From Virgibacillus sp. 7505 (GTDB lineage: Bacteria > Bacillota > Bacilli > Bacillales > Amphibacillaceae): a stretch of DNA of 64,000 nucleotides. The notes beneath the pieces are model-generated. The model was not told the origin of the DNA. It ran no database searches and worked only from the letters and a program-made list of their open reading frames with translations. Location of the stretch: assembly GCF_002272135.1 (NCBI RefSeq), contig NZ_NPBF01000037.1:1-64000 (forward strand). The letters run 5' to 3'. A program made the translations under genes and the position numbers. Shown one piece after another: positions 1-9,065 of the stretch (position 1 is the first letter of the stretch; each line of letters opens with the position of its first letter).

Positions 1-7
1 CAATATG

Positions 8-40
8 AAATCCCTGATTCTTATTGATTAGGGATTTTTT
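8..40 (+). terminator. Rho-independent terminator of an upstream gene
   Basis: An 8-bp stem (8-15 with 30-37) runs into a T-rich tail. It presumably ends a gene lying left of the window. Confidence 0.7.
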
Positions 41-70
41 GTTGTAGAAAAGGGGATGGAGGGCTGAGAG

Positions 71-592
71 ATGATTCAAAGAGATATTACCATCCGGGAA
101 GCAGAGTTAAAAGATGCCGAAGCTTTAGCATGGCTGAGAGTGAGAACAGATGGTGAAACAGAATATATGGATAGGGAAGAAGGAGAGGGCTATCTATATC
201 CCGAAGATTTTGAAGAATTGATCTTGAAGGATCGAAAGGAAATGACCAATTTATGTCTTGTTGCTTGTGACAAAGAAAAAGTAATCGGTTATTGCAGATG
301 TGAAGGAAATAGTTTGAAACGGCTATCACATCAAGTTACCTTCGGAATTGCTATATTGAAAGAATATTGGGGTTGCGGTCTAGGCAGACAAATGCTTGAG
401 AGGGTTATTTCGTGGTCGGAATATCAAGGAATACATAAAATCAATTTATCAGTTCTCGCATCAAATGATAGAGCCATTCGTTTGTATGAAAAATACGGTT
501 TTAAGACCGAAGGCTGCTTGAAAGATGATAAAAAATTAAGTGATGGCAAATATCATGATACTATACTCATGGCCAGGTTATCGAACAAGTAA
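71..592 (+). CDS. GNAT-family N-acetyltransferase
   Basis: 173-residue single-domain GNAT protein that would transfer an acetyl group from acetyl-CoA to an amine. The acetyl-CoA-binding motif A is visible as YWGCGLGRQML (about residues 98-108), followed by the usual NDRAIRLYEKYGF segment (about 136-148) that forms the last beta strands. A GGAGGG ribosome-binding site lies about 8 bases before the ATG. The gene stands alone between two terminators, so it is probably monocistronic. The substrate (small amine, antibiotic or protein N-terminus) cannot be read from the sequence. It lies outside the conserved ytfP-ytgP block and may be strain-specific. Confidence 0.85.
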   Translation: MIQRDITIREAELKDAEALAWLRVRTDGETEYMDREEGEGYLYPEDFEELILKDRKEMTNLCLVACDKEKVIGYCRCEGNSLKRLSHQVTFGIAILKEYWGCGLGRQMLERVISWSEYQGIHKINLSVLASNDRAIRLYEKYGFKTEGCLKDDKKLSDGKYHDTILMARLSNK

Positions 593-606
593 ATATATCA
601 ATAGCA

Positions 607-640
607 AAAACCCTCCACCGAAAGATGGAGGGTTTTATTT
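607..640. terminator. Bidirectional terminator between the GNAT gene and ytfP
   Basis: Perfect 11-bp stem (607-617 with 626-636), A-rich on the left and T-rich on the right, so it can end both convergent genes. Confidence 0.85.
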
Positions 641-1908
641 TAATTTTTAACAGAAGCAGCTTCCCAAGCTGCATGCATACCAGCTACTCTGCCAGTCACC
701 ATGGCAGAGGTTATGTTATAACCTCCGGTATATCCATGAATATCGAGGATTTCTCCGCAGAAATATAATCCATGCATAAACTTAGATTGCATCGTTGTCG
801 GTACAACTTCCTTTACAGAAACGCCTCCTCCAGTAACGAAGGCCTTTTCTATAGGCTGTGAACCATTTACAGGGAAAGTAAAGCCTTTGATCAAGCTGAC
901 GAACTGTTGCACATTTTCCCGGGAAATATTTGCTGCTTTCGTATCCGGCACTATTGCAGCTTGTTCTAATAGAAAATCTAGATACCGCTCGGGTACGATA
1001 CCTTTCACTAGATTGCGGAAAGCCTTTTTAGGCTGATCCTCCAATAATTTAGTAATATCTTCCGTCAGCATATGTGCTTTCTTATCAGGAATTGCGTCAA
1101 TATGAATATGGACTTCGTTCCTGCCTTTCATCAGCTCTTTTACAACATACTGCGAGCAGCGCAAAACAGCTGGACCCGAAATACCAAAGTGCGTAAAAAG
1201 CATGTCCATCTGATGTGTGATAATTGCTTTTCCCTTCTCGTTCAGTACACTGACCGCAACATCACGCAGAGCAAGACCTTGCAGCTGTTTTTGCTTAATG
1301 AAGGCTGCTGAGGAAAGCAGAGGCACTTCAGTTGGATACAGAGTTGTAATAGTATGTCCAGCTTTCTTAGCCCATGCATAACCGTCTCCTGTACTCCCTG
1401 TATGTGGTACTGCTTTTCCACCGACAGCAACAATAACAGCCCCTGTGCTGATTTTTTCGCCGTCTTTTAAGATTATCTCATGCCCATGGTCACCATAATG
1501 AATCTCTTTTACAGGTGTTTCTGTCCGGACACGGACGTGAAGTGTATCTAATCGATTGAGCAAGGCTTGTACAACAGACTTAGCTGAATTACTTACCGGA
1601 AACATGCGCCCATGGTCTTCTTCCTTCAGCTTCACTCCAAGATTCTCGAAGAAATCAATGATATCGTAATTGTCAAAGATAGAAAATGCACTATACAAGA
1701 ATTTTCCGTTACCAGGAATGTGCTTAATTACTTCATCTTGTGGCAGTCTATTCGTAACGTTGCATCTTCCGCCTCCAGAGATCGCAAGTTTGTTGCCAAG
1801 TTTCTTCCCTTTATCAATCAAAAGTGTGGCAGCTCCATGCTCGGCTGCCGAAATGGCCGCCATTAGTCCGGATGGACCTCCGCCGATCACTACTACATCG
1901 TAATTCAT
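640..1908 (-). CDS. ytfP: BaiN/HI0933-family FAD-dependent oxidoreductase YtfP
   Basis: 422-residue flavoprotein. The N-terminus carries the dinucleotide-binding motif [12 protein letters not shown] (about residues 7-18), followed by the family's GGGRCNVTN signature (about 45-53). The C-terminus has the second FAD-contact motif [12 protein letters not shown] (about 395-406). The family consists of cytosolic reductases of poorly defined substrate, related to BaiN. Length matches full-size members. A GAAAGGAAG ribosome-binding site precedes the ATG. It is divergent from ytgP, as in B. subtilis where ytfP and ytgP are also neighbours. Confidence 0.88.
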   Translation of the reverse strand: MNYDVVVIGGGPSGLMAAISAAEHGAATLLIDKGKKLGNKLAISGGGRCNVTNRLPQDEVIKHIPGNGKFLYSAFSIFDNYDIIDFFENLGVKLKEEDHGRMFPVSNSAKSVVQALLNRLDTLHVRVRTETPVKEIHYGDHGHEIILKDGEKISTGAVIVAVGGKAVPHTGSTGDGYAWAKKAGHTITTLYPTEVPLLSSAAFIKQKQLQGLALRDVAVSVLNEKGKAIITHQMDMLFTHFGISGPAVLRCSQYVVKELMKGRNEVHIHIDAIPDKKAHMLTEDITKLLEDQPKKAFRNLVKGIVPERYLDFLLEQAAIVPDTKAANISRENVQQFVSLIKGFTFPVNGSQPIEKAFVTGGGVSVKEVVPTTMQSKFMHGLYFCGEILDIHGYTGGYNITSAMVTGRVAGMHAAWEAASVKN

Positions 1909-2013
1909 ACTTGTTCTTCCTTTCTGCTGATGGGATCCAAAGGAATTCTTCCATCAGGTCTACTTTATGATAAAATAGATTCATTGGATTTTAAAGAGGA
2001 GTTAGGTGAAATA

Positions 2014-3660
2014 ATGGCTTTGTCGACAATGATTCGCGGGACATTGCTGCTGACAGCAGCTACATTCCTGTCGAAGTTACTCGGGATCATCTATGTTATC
2101 CCGTTCAATGCACTGGTAGGTGCGTCTGGGGGAGCTTTATTCAATTTTGCATATACCCCTTATAATATATTGATTAGTATCTCTACAATAGGTATTCCGT
2201 TGGGTGTATCGAAATTCGTTTCTAAGTATAATGGCCTCGGCGATTATAGGACAAGCCAGCGAGTCTTCAAGACGGGTTTCACCATTATGGGTGTGACAGG
2301 TGTCGTGGCATTCCTCATCATGTACTTCGGTGCAGATTGGATTGCGCAGTGGAGTGTAGGTGATGGAAAGTCTGGTTTTACGACAGAAACGGTTGCTTAT
2401 GTTATTAAGCTAGTCAGCTTCGCCAATCTCATCATACCTGCAATGAGTATCGTCAGAGGTTTCTTCCAAGGGAATCAATCCATGGGTCCTTCTGCCATTT
2501 CCACTGTTGTGGAGCAAATTGCTCGTATTGTATTCCTATTGCTTAGTGTCTATCTTGCCCTGCATGTCTTCAATGAAAACATCGCAGTAGCAGTTGGATA
2601 TGCTACATTCGCGGCATTTGTTGGAGCACTGGCTTCCTGCGCAGTGCTCTATGTCTATTGGCGTGCCCGCAAACCGCATCTTGAACTGATGATGAGACAG
2701 CAAACAGTTCGTCCAGCACCTATGTCGGATAGGACAATCATCAAAGAATTGCTCAGCTATGCAGGACCATTCGTCGTAACAGGGATTGCAACATCGCTGT
2801 ATCAGTTCATCGATCAGTTTACGGTGCCGCGTGCATTGGAAGCTATCGGACAGGGTGATGTGGCCGTTGATATTTTCGGGGTAATCAACTTTTATGGTCA
2901 AAAGATCATCACTATTCCGATGACATTGTCGATCGGGTTGTCTTTGGCAGCAGTACCAGCCATTACACGTGCATTTTTCGCCGATGATCGCAAATTATAT
3001 TTACAGCAAATCAATCAGTCATTACAAATTGTTCTTTTCTTGATTTTGCCTGCGAGCATCGGAATTGCATTACTGGGCAGTGAAGCCTATACAGCATTCT
3101 ATGGTACAGAAGCAGTCCTAAATCCAGATATAGACGCAGGAACACTCATGGTCTGGTACGCACCAGTAGCGCTGTTATTTGCTTTATTCACGACAACGTC
3201 ATCCATTTTGCAGGGTATAAATGAACAGCGATTTTCCGTCATCAGTTTGACAGCAGGATTATTAGTGAAGATATTCTTCAATATTCCGCTTGTGCATGCG
3301 CTCGGAGCAAAAGGTGCCATCATTGGAACGGCTTTGGCAGTCGGTATTGCGACGGTATTGAATTTCCTTAAAATGAAGCATGTACTAAAATTTCCAATTC
3401 GTCAGCTTACCAAACGTACAATCCTGATTGTGATTTTTACAGTCATCATGTCGGTTGTCGTATTGCTCACTAAGTATTTGCTAGGATTCGCGATTTCGTT
3501 CCGGGATGGACAAATTGCGTCAGCTGTTATCATTCTTGTTTGTGCATTGGCTGGAGGAGCGGTTTATATGATTCTTTCGTATAAGTCTACGTTGCTCGAA
3601 CGTGTACTCGGTAATCGGATTGGGTTCTTGGATCGTCTAATGAGAAGGAAGAAGGGTTAA
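2014..3660 (+). CDS. ytgP: Polysaccharide/lipid II flippase-like transporter YtgP (MurJ/MOP superfamily)
   Basis: 548-residue integral membrane protein with about 14 hydrophobic helices and no signal peptide. It belongs to the polysaccharide-export (MATE/MOP) superfamily; in B. subtilis YtgP (also called MurJ) is a lipid II flippase. I chose the ATG at 2014 (protein starting MALSTMIRG) over an in-frame ATG at 1930. The former has a Shine-Dalgarno-like AGGTG 5 bases upstream and gives the family's normal N-terminus, with an early TM helix at about residues 10-30. The stop codon directly abuts the ATG of the pseudouridine synthase gene, so the two are very likely co-transcribed. Confidence 0.9.
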   Translation: MALSTMIRGTLLLTAATFLSKLLGIIYVIPFNALVGASGGALFNFAYTPYNILISISTIGIPLGVSKFVSKYNGLGDYRTSQRVFKTGFTIMGVTGVVAFLIMYFGADWIAQWSVGDGKSGFTTETVAYVIKLVSFANLIIPAMSIVRGFFQGNQSMGPSAISTVVEQIARIVFLLLSVYLALHVFNENIAVAVGYATFAAFVGALASCAVLYVYWRARKPHLELMMRQQTVRPAPMSDRTIIKELLSYAGPFVVTGIATSLYQFIDQFTVPRALEAIGQGDVAVDIFGVINFYGQKIITIPMTLSIGLSLAAVPAITRAFFADDRKLYLQQINQSLQIVLFLILPASIGIALLGSEAYTAFYGTEAVLNPDIDAGTLMVWYAPVALLFALFTTTSSILQGINEQRFSVISLTAGLLVKIFFNIPLVHALGAKGAIIGTALAVGIATVLNFLKMKHVLKFPIRQLTKRTILIVIFTVIMSVVVLLTKYLLGFAISFRDGQIASAVIILVCALAGGAVYMILSYKSTLLERVLGNRIGFLDRLMRRKKG

Positions 3661-4386
3661 ATGATGAGAATGGATAAGCTGCTTGCCAATATGGGATATG
3701 GCAGCAGAAAAGAAGTGAAGACACTCCTTAAACAAGGAGCAATTACGGTGAATGGCTCCCAAGTCAAATCACCATCTATCCATGTGGATGTAAAGAAAGA
3801 TATTGTAAAAGTGAATGGGGAAACCGTCGAATACAGAGAATTCATCTATCTGATGATGCATAAGCCGCCGGGTCTGGTTTCGGCTACAGAAGATAAAAGA
3901 GATGAAACAGTTGTTGATATCCTGCAGCAGGAGGATCGGATATTCGAACCGTTTCCGGTCGGCAGATTGGATAAGGATACAGAAGGCCTGCTGCTATTGA
4001 CGAATGATGGAACGCTTGCCCACCAGCTTTTATCACCCAAGAAACATGTACCGAAACTTTACTATGCACGAATCGAAGGAGAGGTCACCGAGGAAACGAT
4101 CAAGCAATTCCATCAAGGTGTGACACTTGATGACGGGTATGTGACGAAGCCAGCTATTCTGCAAATACTGGAGGCTGGTCCGATTTCAGAAATTGAAGTT
4201 ACCATAACAGAAGGAAAGTTTCATCAGATCAAGCGCATGTTTGAGTCTGTGGGGATGGAGGTTGTCTATTTGAAGCGTCTGCGCATGGGCAGCCTTGCAC
4301 TGGATGAAGATCTGGAGCTAGGTGAATACAGGGAACTTTCTGATGAAGAGCTAAGCAATCTGATACAGGATACAAAAAAAAGCTGA
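3661..4386 (+). CDS. ytzG: 16S rRNA pseudouridine synthase, RsuA/YtzG family
   Basis: 241 residues: an N-terminal S4 RNA-binding domain (about 1-60) and a C-terminal RsuA-type catalytic domain. The catalytic motif GRLDKDTEGLLLLTNDG (about residues 101-117) contains the nucleophilic Asp. The protein would isomerise a uridine in small-subunit rRNA. Translation starts directly after the ytgP stop with no gap, which suggests translational coupling. Nearby in-frame ATGs at 3664 and 3670 are also possible starts. The stop codon lies within the following hairpin. Confidence 0.88.
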   Translation: MMRMDKLLANMGYGSRKEVKTLLKQGAITVNGSQVKSPSIHVDVKKDIVKVNGETVEYREFIYLMMHKPPGLVSATEDKRDETVVDILQQEDRIFEPFPVGRLDKDTEGLLLLTNDGTLAHQLLSPKKHVPKLYYARIEGEVTEETIKQFHQGVTLDDGYVTKPAILQILEAGPISEIEVTITEGKFHQIKRMFESVGMEVVYLKRLRMGSLALDEDLELGEYRELSDEELSNLIQDTKKS

Positions 4387-4406
4387 TCTGCTTACAGATC
4401 AGCTTG
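4372..4406 (-). terminator. Terminator of ytzE, also usable by ytzG
   Basis: 11-bp stem (4380-4390 with 4395-4405). A run of A before it on the plus strand becomes an eight-base T tract on the minus strand, so it works best for the minus-strand ytzE. The plus-strand tail is weak. Confidence 0.7.
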
Positions 4407-4448
4407 CCTTAAAGATAGGTAGGTATTACATAGGTTGTACGATTTGAA

Positions 4449-4667
4449 TCAAGAGATTTTGACTTTTTTTGAGGTTGTTGACCAAACCCCCCGATGAGGA
4501 CTTTGTACTAAACCGTTATACTCCAGCACGTTTAAATCGCGCTGTACCGTACGGTCCGTAATACCAAATTCTTCAGCCAATTCAGTAGTAGAAACTGTGT
4601 CCCTTTCCTTAATGTAAAGATAGACAGCTTTTACACGGTTTAGCATTCGGGATGTTGATTGATTCAA
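4449..4667 (-). CDS. ytzE: DeoR-type HTH regulator YtzE (small)
   Basis: 72-residue protein made almost entirely of a DeoR-type winged helix-turn-helix. Motif STTELAEEFGITDRTVQRDL (about 25-44) is the recognition helix region, and LEYNGLVQSPHRGVW follows. There is no sugar-phosphate sensor domain, so it is a stand-alone DNA-binding module, as YtzE is in B. subtilis, where it also lies beside pepV. It is divergent from pepV with a 168-bp AT-rich intergenic region that could contain its operator. Target and signal are unknown. Confidence 0.82.
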   Translation of the reverse strand: MNQSTSRMLNRVKAVYLYIKERDTVSTTELAEEFGITDRTVQRDLNVLEYNGLVQSPHRGVWSTTSKKVKIS

Positions 4668-4835
4668 AAAACCACTCCTTAGTTTTACATAAGAATCGGT
4701 GGTGCTCTAAATCTCTTTCTACCCGTATTTTACAATAATTAAGCAAAGATGGCTAGGAGATAGGTTTAATTTTCTGTTAATTCTATTCTTAACAAGTAAA
4801 TAAAATTATTGATAAGAAAATAGGAGGAGAAGGAA

Positions 4836-6251
4836 ATGGAAAAAATCAATTGGTATGAGAAGGCATCTGCTTATAAGGATGACTATGTAGAAGTGCTGAA
4901 AGGACTTGTATCTATTCCGAGTGTGTATGATGAATCGACAAAAACGGACAAGCAGCCTTTTGGCGAAAAGATCGACGAAGCACTCCAGTATATATTGCAA
5001 GTAGGAAAGAACAATGGATTCCTTACTAAATATGTCGATGGCTATGCAGGTCATATCGAGTATGGGCAAGGAAAAGGCTTAGTAGGCGTACTTGGTCATT
5101 TGGATGTGGTTCCTGCTGATGGGGAATGGACATATGGAGCATTCAACCCGACGCTGGCTGAAGATCATCTATTCGGCAGAGGAACATTGGATGATAAGGG
5201 GCCCGTTGTAGCAGCTTATTTTGCGATTAAATTGCTGAAAGATTCAGGTTACGAGCCGAAGAAGCGTATCCGTCTGATTCTGGGAACCGATGAAGAGCGC
5301 GATTGGCAATGCATGACGTATTACTTCCAGCATGAAGAAATGCCGGATACCGGCTTTACACCAGATGCCGACTTTCCGCTTATCTACGCAGAAAAAGGTA
5401 TCATCGATGGTTATATCTCGATTCCTCCTGCAGCAGCACAAAGTGACATGCTTCGACTTGTCCGTTTTGAGGGAGGAAAAGCTCTGAATATGGTTCCAGG
5501 ACTTGCGGAGGCGCTTCTTTCCGGAGAAAGCTTGGTAAAGGTTGAAGAAGCTTTCAAGGCCTTCCTTGCTGAAGAAGGGTACAGTGGTAAAGCTGAAGCC
5601 AAAGAAAATGCTATTCTGCTAAGCCTAACCGGTAAAGCAGCTCATGGCTCTACACCTGAAAAAGGTATCAATGCAGTAGTGGCCTTGGCCAAATTCTTAG
5701 TGACCCTTCCATTACACGGCAATATGACAGACAAGCTAAGCTGGCTTATCGAAAAATTCGAAGATTATAATGGCAATGGCATTGATTTGGGACTGGCAGA
5801 TGATGTATCAGGTCCGTTGACACTCAATCTTGGGGAATTCAGCATGAAAGATGCGGAGGCGTGGAAAATTGGCGTCAACATTCGTTATCCAGTTACATCT
5901 GAATATGATACGGTCACTTCTAAATTGTTTGAACAGCTTGCAGAAGCAGGTGCCGGATTCCAGGAAACTTCTCACTTGGCTTCATTATATGTGGAGAAGG
6001 ATGATCCGCTAGTTGAGACATTGCTCGGTGTATATCGTCGTCAAACAGGTGATCAAACCGATATCTTGGCAATCGGCGGCGGCACCTATGCACGAGCGAT
6101 GAAAAAAGGTGTGGCATTCGGTCCACTGTTCCCAGGTGGATCAGACAGCGCCCATCAGCAGGATGAGCACATCTTGGTTGAAGATATGATTCGTTCCATC
6201 GCCATTTATGCAGAAGCACTATATTTGCTGACAAAGGATGAGCGCGGGTAA
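4836..6251 (+). CDS. pepV: Dipeptidase PepV (M20 family)
   Basis: 471-residue zinc-dependent dipeptidase of the M20 family, acting in the cytosol on imported dipeptides. Metal and catalytic motifs visible: GHLDVVPADGEW (about residues 88-99), RGTLDDKGPV (about 115-124, bridging Asp) and TDEERDW (about 153-159, catalytic Glu). A long lid domain is inserted, and the C-terminal GGGTYARAM and FGPLFPGG segments match PepV. The ribosome-binding site AGGAGGAGAAGG is strong. The stop codon overlaps the start of the following MFS gene by one base (TAATG), so translation is probably coupled. Confidence 0.92.
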   Translation: MEKINWYEKASAYKDDYVEVLKGLVSIPSVYDESTKTDKQPFGEKIDEALQYILQVGKNNGFLTKYVDGYAGHIEYGQGKGLVGVLGHLDVVPADGEWTYGAFNPTLAEDHLFGRGTLDDKGPVVAAYFAIKLLKDSGYEPKKRIRLILGTDEERDWQCMTYYFQHEEMPDTGFTPDADFPLIYAEKGIIDGYISIPPAAAQSDMLRLVRFEGGKALNMVPGLAEALLSGESLVKVEEAFKAFLAEEGYSGKAEAKENAILLSLTGKAAHGSTPEKGINAVVALAKFLVTLPLHGNMTDKLSWLIEKFEDYNGNGIDLGLADDVSGPLTLNLGEFSMKDAEAWKIGVNIRYPVTSEYDTVTSKLFEQLAEAGAGFQETSHLASLYVEKDDPLVETLLGVYRRQTGDQTDILAIGGGTYARAMKKGVAFGPLFPGGSDSAHQQDEHILVEDMIRSIAIYAEALYLLTKDERG

Positions 6252-7435
6252 TGCAAGCAACGACTAAACAGACCTACAGATCTTTTCAGTACTTTTATTT
6301 AACAGCTTTTCTTTCCAATGGATCATTGTTTCCGCTTCTTGCTGTTTTTCTCCAGGAAGAAAAACAATTGGATCCTGTGCTTGTTGGTCTGATAGTAGCG
6401 GCAATTCCATTGGTTAATACGGTAATGGAGCCTGTCTGGGGGCTGCTTAGCGATTATACCCAGAAACCATTGCGTCTCTTGGCGGCAGCATTAGCTGCTG
6501 CAGCGGCGCTTGCATTCATTTATTTATTTTATGATCATTATGCATTGCTGCTGATCGGAATGCTGGCTATTGCCGTATTCCAAGCAGCTGTCATTCCTTT
6601 GTCCGACAGTATGGCGTTGAGCTTTGTTGAGCAGCACAAGCTTGTTTATGGGAACATCCGTCTATGGGGAGCTATAGGATTCGCGGTTGCTTCCTTCCTG
6701 TTAGGATACATAGCAGATTTCGCAGGTACAGTGGATGTCATTTTCATAGCATACGGTTTGTTTCTGCTTCTTGCACTGCCAGCATTGTGTAAATTTCCGC
6801 GGCAAGGTTATGACATAGCCAGAGTGTCAATGAAAGAAGGATTACGTACATTAAGGAAAAATAAACCATTCATGTTGTTCCTTGCATCTAATTTCCTTAT
6901 ATTCGGCCCAATACTCGCAAATAATTTCTATTTTGGGACATTCATTTTAGCGGCTGGAGGAACACTAAGCGCTGTCGGCATCGCTTTCTTCCTGGGAGCA
7001 GGCAGTGAAGCGCCGTTCATGAAACTGGCTCATCGGATCATTGGAAAGATGAGCATCCTGCATGTTGTCATATTAAGTGCAGCTGTATCAGGTGCAAGAT
7101 GGATTTTGTATATGTTCGACCCATCTCTTACTGTTATCTTCATTACAACCATTGTCCAGGGATTGTCGATCGGACTCTATGTGCCAGCTGCCTTGCTTTA
7201 CATCAGAAGTACTGCGCCATCATCTGTACAAGCTACTGCCATTGCGCTTTATTCCGCAGTCGGTACAGGACTGGGTAATGCGCTGTTCAACCTGATGGGC
7301 GGGATGATACTGGAGATAGCAACTGTTTACCACATGTATGCATTGTTTGCTGCAACGACTTTCATTGGTGTGGGTATTTTGTTTATAGTGAAGAGAATGA
7401 TTGGTACTGCTAAAGGGAAAAGAGGAGTAGCATGA
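6251..7435 (+). CDS. MFS transporter (MFS_1-like/LacY-nucleoside type)
   Basis: 394 residues with 12 predicted transmembrane helices and little extramembrane sequence. The loop between helices 2 and 3 has the major-facilitator motif WGLLSDYTQKPLR (about 58-70). The N-terminal half resembles the MFS_1-like group, which includes nucleoside/sugar-type permeases. It sits between pepV and thpR, overlapping the former by 1 base and the latter by 4. Peptide or amino-acid-derived substrates or drug efflux would all fit; the sequence does not decide. Confidence 0.8.
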   Translation: MQATTKQTYRSFQYFYLTAFLSNGSLFPLLAVFLQEEKQLDPVLVGLIVAAIPLVNTVMEPVWGLLSDYTQKPLRLLAAALAAAAALAFIYLFYDHYALLLIGMLAIAVFQAAVIPLSDSMALSFVEQHKLVYGNIRLWGAIGFAVASFLLGYIADFAGTVDVIFIAYGLFLLLALPALCKFPRQGYDIARVSMKEGLRTLRKNKPFMLFLASNFLIFGPILANNFYFGTFILAAGGTLSAVGIAFFLGAGSEAPFMKLAHRIIGKMSILHVVILSAAVSGARWILYMFDPSLTVIFITTIVQGLSIGLYVPAALLYIRSTAPSSVQATAIALYSAVGTGLGNALFNLMGGMILEIATVYHMYALFAATTFIGVGILFIVKRMIGTAKGKRGVA

Positions 7436-7983
7436 GTGCACATTATTTCATTGGTATAGGTTCTGATGAATCTATTCAGGCAGCATTGGCTGAATGGCAA
7501 GAAGAGTTGAAAGCGTATGTTCCAATGAAGCTATGGCCAAGACCGGAGGAATTGCATATTACACTTCAATTCCTGGGGCCTGCAACAGATGAACAGCTGG
7601 ATAAGATAAAGTCAGCTTGGCAGAAGCAGGATTTTGGTAAAGCTTTTTCCTTGGAAGTAGCCGGTGTGGACACATTCGGCAGTCCAAAGCAGCCTCGTGT
7701 TGTATGGGCTGGGGTAAAACCATTTGATCCGCTCCAAGCACTGTATCAGCAAGTGACTGCAAGTACAATGACAGCTGGATTCCAGCGTGAGAACCGACCG
7801 TATCGGCCGCATATAACACTCGGGAAGAAATGGGGATCAGGCAAGGTGGAGGGTCCGCTTCCGCTTCTGGATAAACATTTGACCGTACCATTCTTTGTGG
7901 ATAAGGTAACACTTTACCGTATCGAACCGGGTAAACGACCGAAATACGTTCCAGTACTGGTCAAAGATTTGGAAAAGGAGTGA
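7432..7983 (+). CDS. thpR: RNA 2',3'-cyclic phosphodiesterase ThpR (LigT/2H family)
   Basis: 183-residue 2H phosphoesterase. Both catalytic H-x-T-x repeats are present: HITLQFLG (about residues 43-50) and HITLGKKW (about 123-130). The family hydrolyses 2',3'-cyclic phosphate RNA ends; in B. subtilis the orthologue is YtlP. The ATG overlaps the MFS stop codon (ATGA), indicating translational coupling in the pepV operon. The domain is complete and of usual length. Confidence 0.88.
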   Translation: MSAHYFIGIGSDESIQAALAEWQEELKAYVPMKLWPRPEELHITLQFLGPATDEQLDKIKSAWQKQDFGKAFSLEVAGVDTFGSPKQPRVVWAGVKPFDPLQALYQQVTASTMTAGFQRENRPYRPHITLGKKWGSGKVEGPLPLLDKHLTVPFFVDKVTLYRIEPGKRPKYVPVLVKDLEKE

Positions 7984-7989
7984 ACCTAT

Positions 7990-8901
7990 GTGGCGCAACT
8001 GATCAAGCTGCATGAATATATATCCCGTTATGAACAGCATCCTTACCGATATCCTGGACAATTCATCAAATTGAAAAAAGAGAATTGGGAGAAAATGCAC
8101 AGGGAATGGGAGCAGCAGCAAGCTGCTCCTGCTTCCTTTATTACAGACGAAGCAAAGGAAGAAGAACAAAAGAAATCGTGGTATCATGTATTCCGTAAAA
8201 AAGAGGAAGAAATGGAACAGCCGAACCCTGCTCCCGCATATGTGGCTCCCACAGAAAAGATCCTGAAGCAGGATTTCTTGGAAGAGCTGTTTGATTTTCA
8301 GCTGAAATGGGCTACAAGCACGCTTGGGGAATTTTCTTTCTTTGATCAAAAATTTAAAAAAGATCCGGTGCTCAGATACTTTCTGAAGCGATTTCCTGAC
8401 ACTTTCTTTGTAATGTATAAGCCTGTTTTCGAAGTAAAGCAGACCACAATGGAGGCAGAAACGATTTTAATCCATCCTTTGGGCATAGAGATCATTTCCG
8501 TACTGGAGGACAAGCCGGATGTATTGTTTTGGGCTAGTGAGGAACGAACATGGAAGCGGGAATCCAAGGGGCAGTTTTCTACTTTCCTCAATCCAATGCT
8601 ATCGTTGAATAGAACAGAAAAGCTGGTACAAGGTATCCTCAGAAAATATGATATCGATCTTCCTGTTCGAAAGGTAGTCTTGAGCAGGGAAAATCAAATT
8701 CGATTTGCAAGCGAGCCAAGAAACACACAGTTTATCGGCAGTCAAAAGCATACAGCTTGGCTGATGGCCAAGCGGGAGGAGCAGTTAGCTCTTAAACATG
8801 TGCAGCTTCGTGCCAGTGAAGTGCTGCTGGACCACGCATATACGAAGGCTGTTGCCCGTCCGGAGTGGGAAGAGGAAGAAAAGGAAGAATTTTTTAGTTA
8901 A
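7990..8901 (+). CDS. ytlQ: YtlQ-like conserved protein, possible NERD-type fold
   Basis: 303-residue soluble protein with a GTG start 9 bases after GGAAAAGGAG; the ATG two bases earlier opens a frame that stops at once. The first 90 residues are highly charged (YPGQFIKLKKENWEKMH, then EEEQKKSW). The middle part (about 95-215) contains FEVKQTTMEAETILI and GIEIISVLED, which loosely resemble the core strands of nuclease-related (NERD) domains. The C-terminus ends in an acidic tail rich in Glu. It is the last gene of the pepV-MFS-thpR unit and matches ytlQ in position. The function is unassigned; the NERD suggestion is only pattern-based. Confidence 0.65.
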   Translation: MAQLIKLHEYISRYEQHPYRYPGQFIKLKKENWEKMHREWEQQQAAPASFITDEAKEEEQKKSWYHVFRKKEEEMEQPNPAPAYVAPTEKILKQDFLEELFDFQLKWATSTLGEFSFFDQKFKKDPVLRYFLKRFPDTFFVMYKPVFEVKQTTMEAETILIHPLGIEIISVLEDKPDVLFWASEERTWKRESKGQFSTFLNPMLSLNRTEKLVQGILRKYDIDLPVRKVVLSRENQIRFASEPRNTQFIGSQKHTAWLMAKREEQLALKHVQLRASEVLLDHAYTKAVARPEWEEEEKEEFFS

Positions 8902-9065
8902 ATAAACGGTTTTATAGTCCTATCGTATTGATAAAACCATAGAAAATGTTGTAATCTTAAGTATGTCTGTCGAATTTGTTCGGGAATGTACTTGCCTTGT
9001 GTCACGCTGGGCTTGTTTACAGCTAGTAATGCAAAGCGATTGCACTAGGAAAGTAGGAATGAACG

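Noticed and set aside
1930-2013. N-terminal extension of ytgP from an upstream ATG
   Set aside because: The 28 extra residues are not typical of the family and the region should hold the divergent promoters of ytfP and ytgP.
8908-8938. Inverted repeat after ytlQ (GGTTTTAT/ATAAAACC)
   Set aside because: AT-rich 8-bp stem with a long loop and no T tract; not convincing as a terminator.
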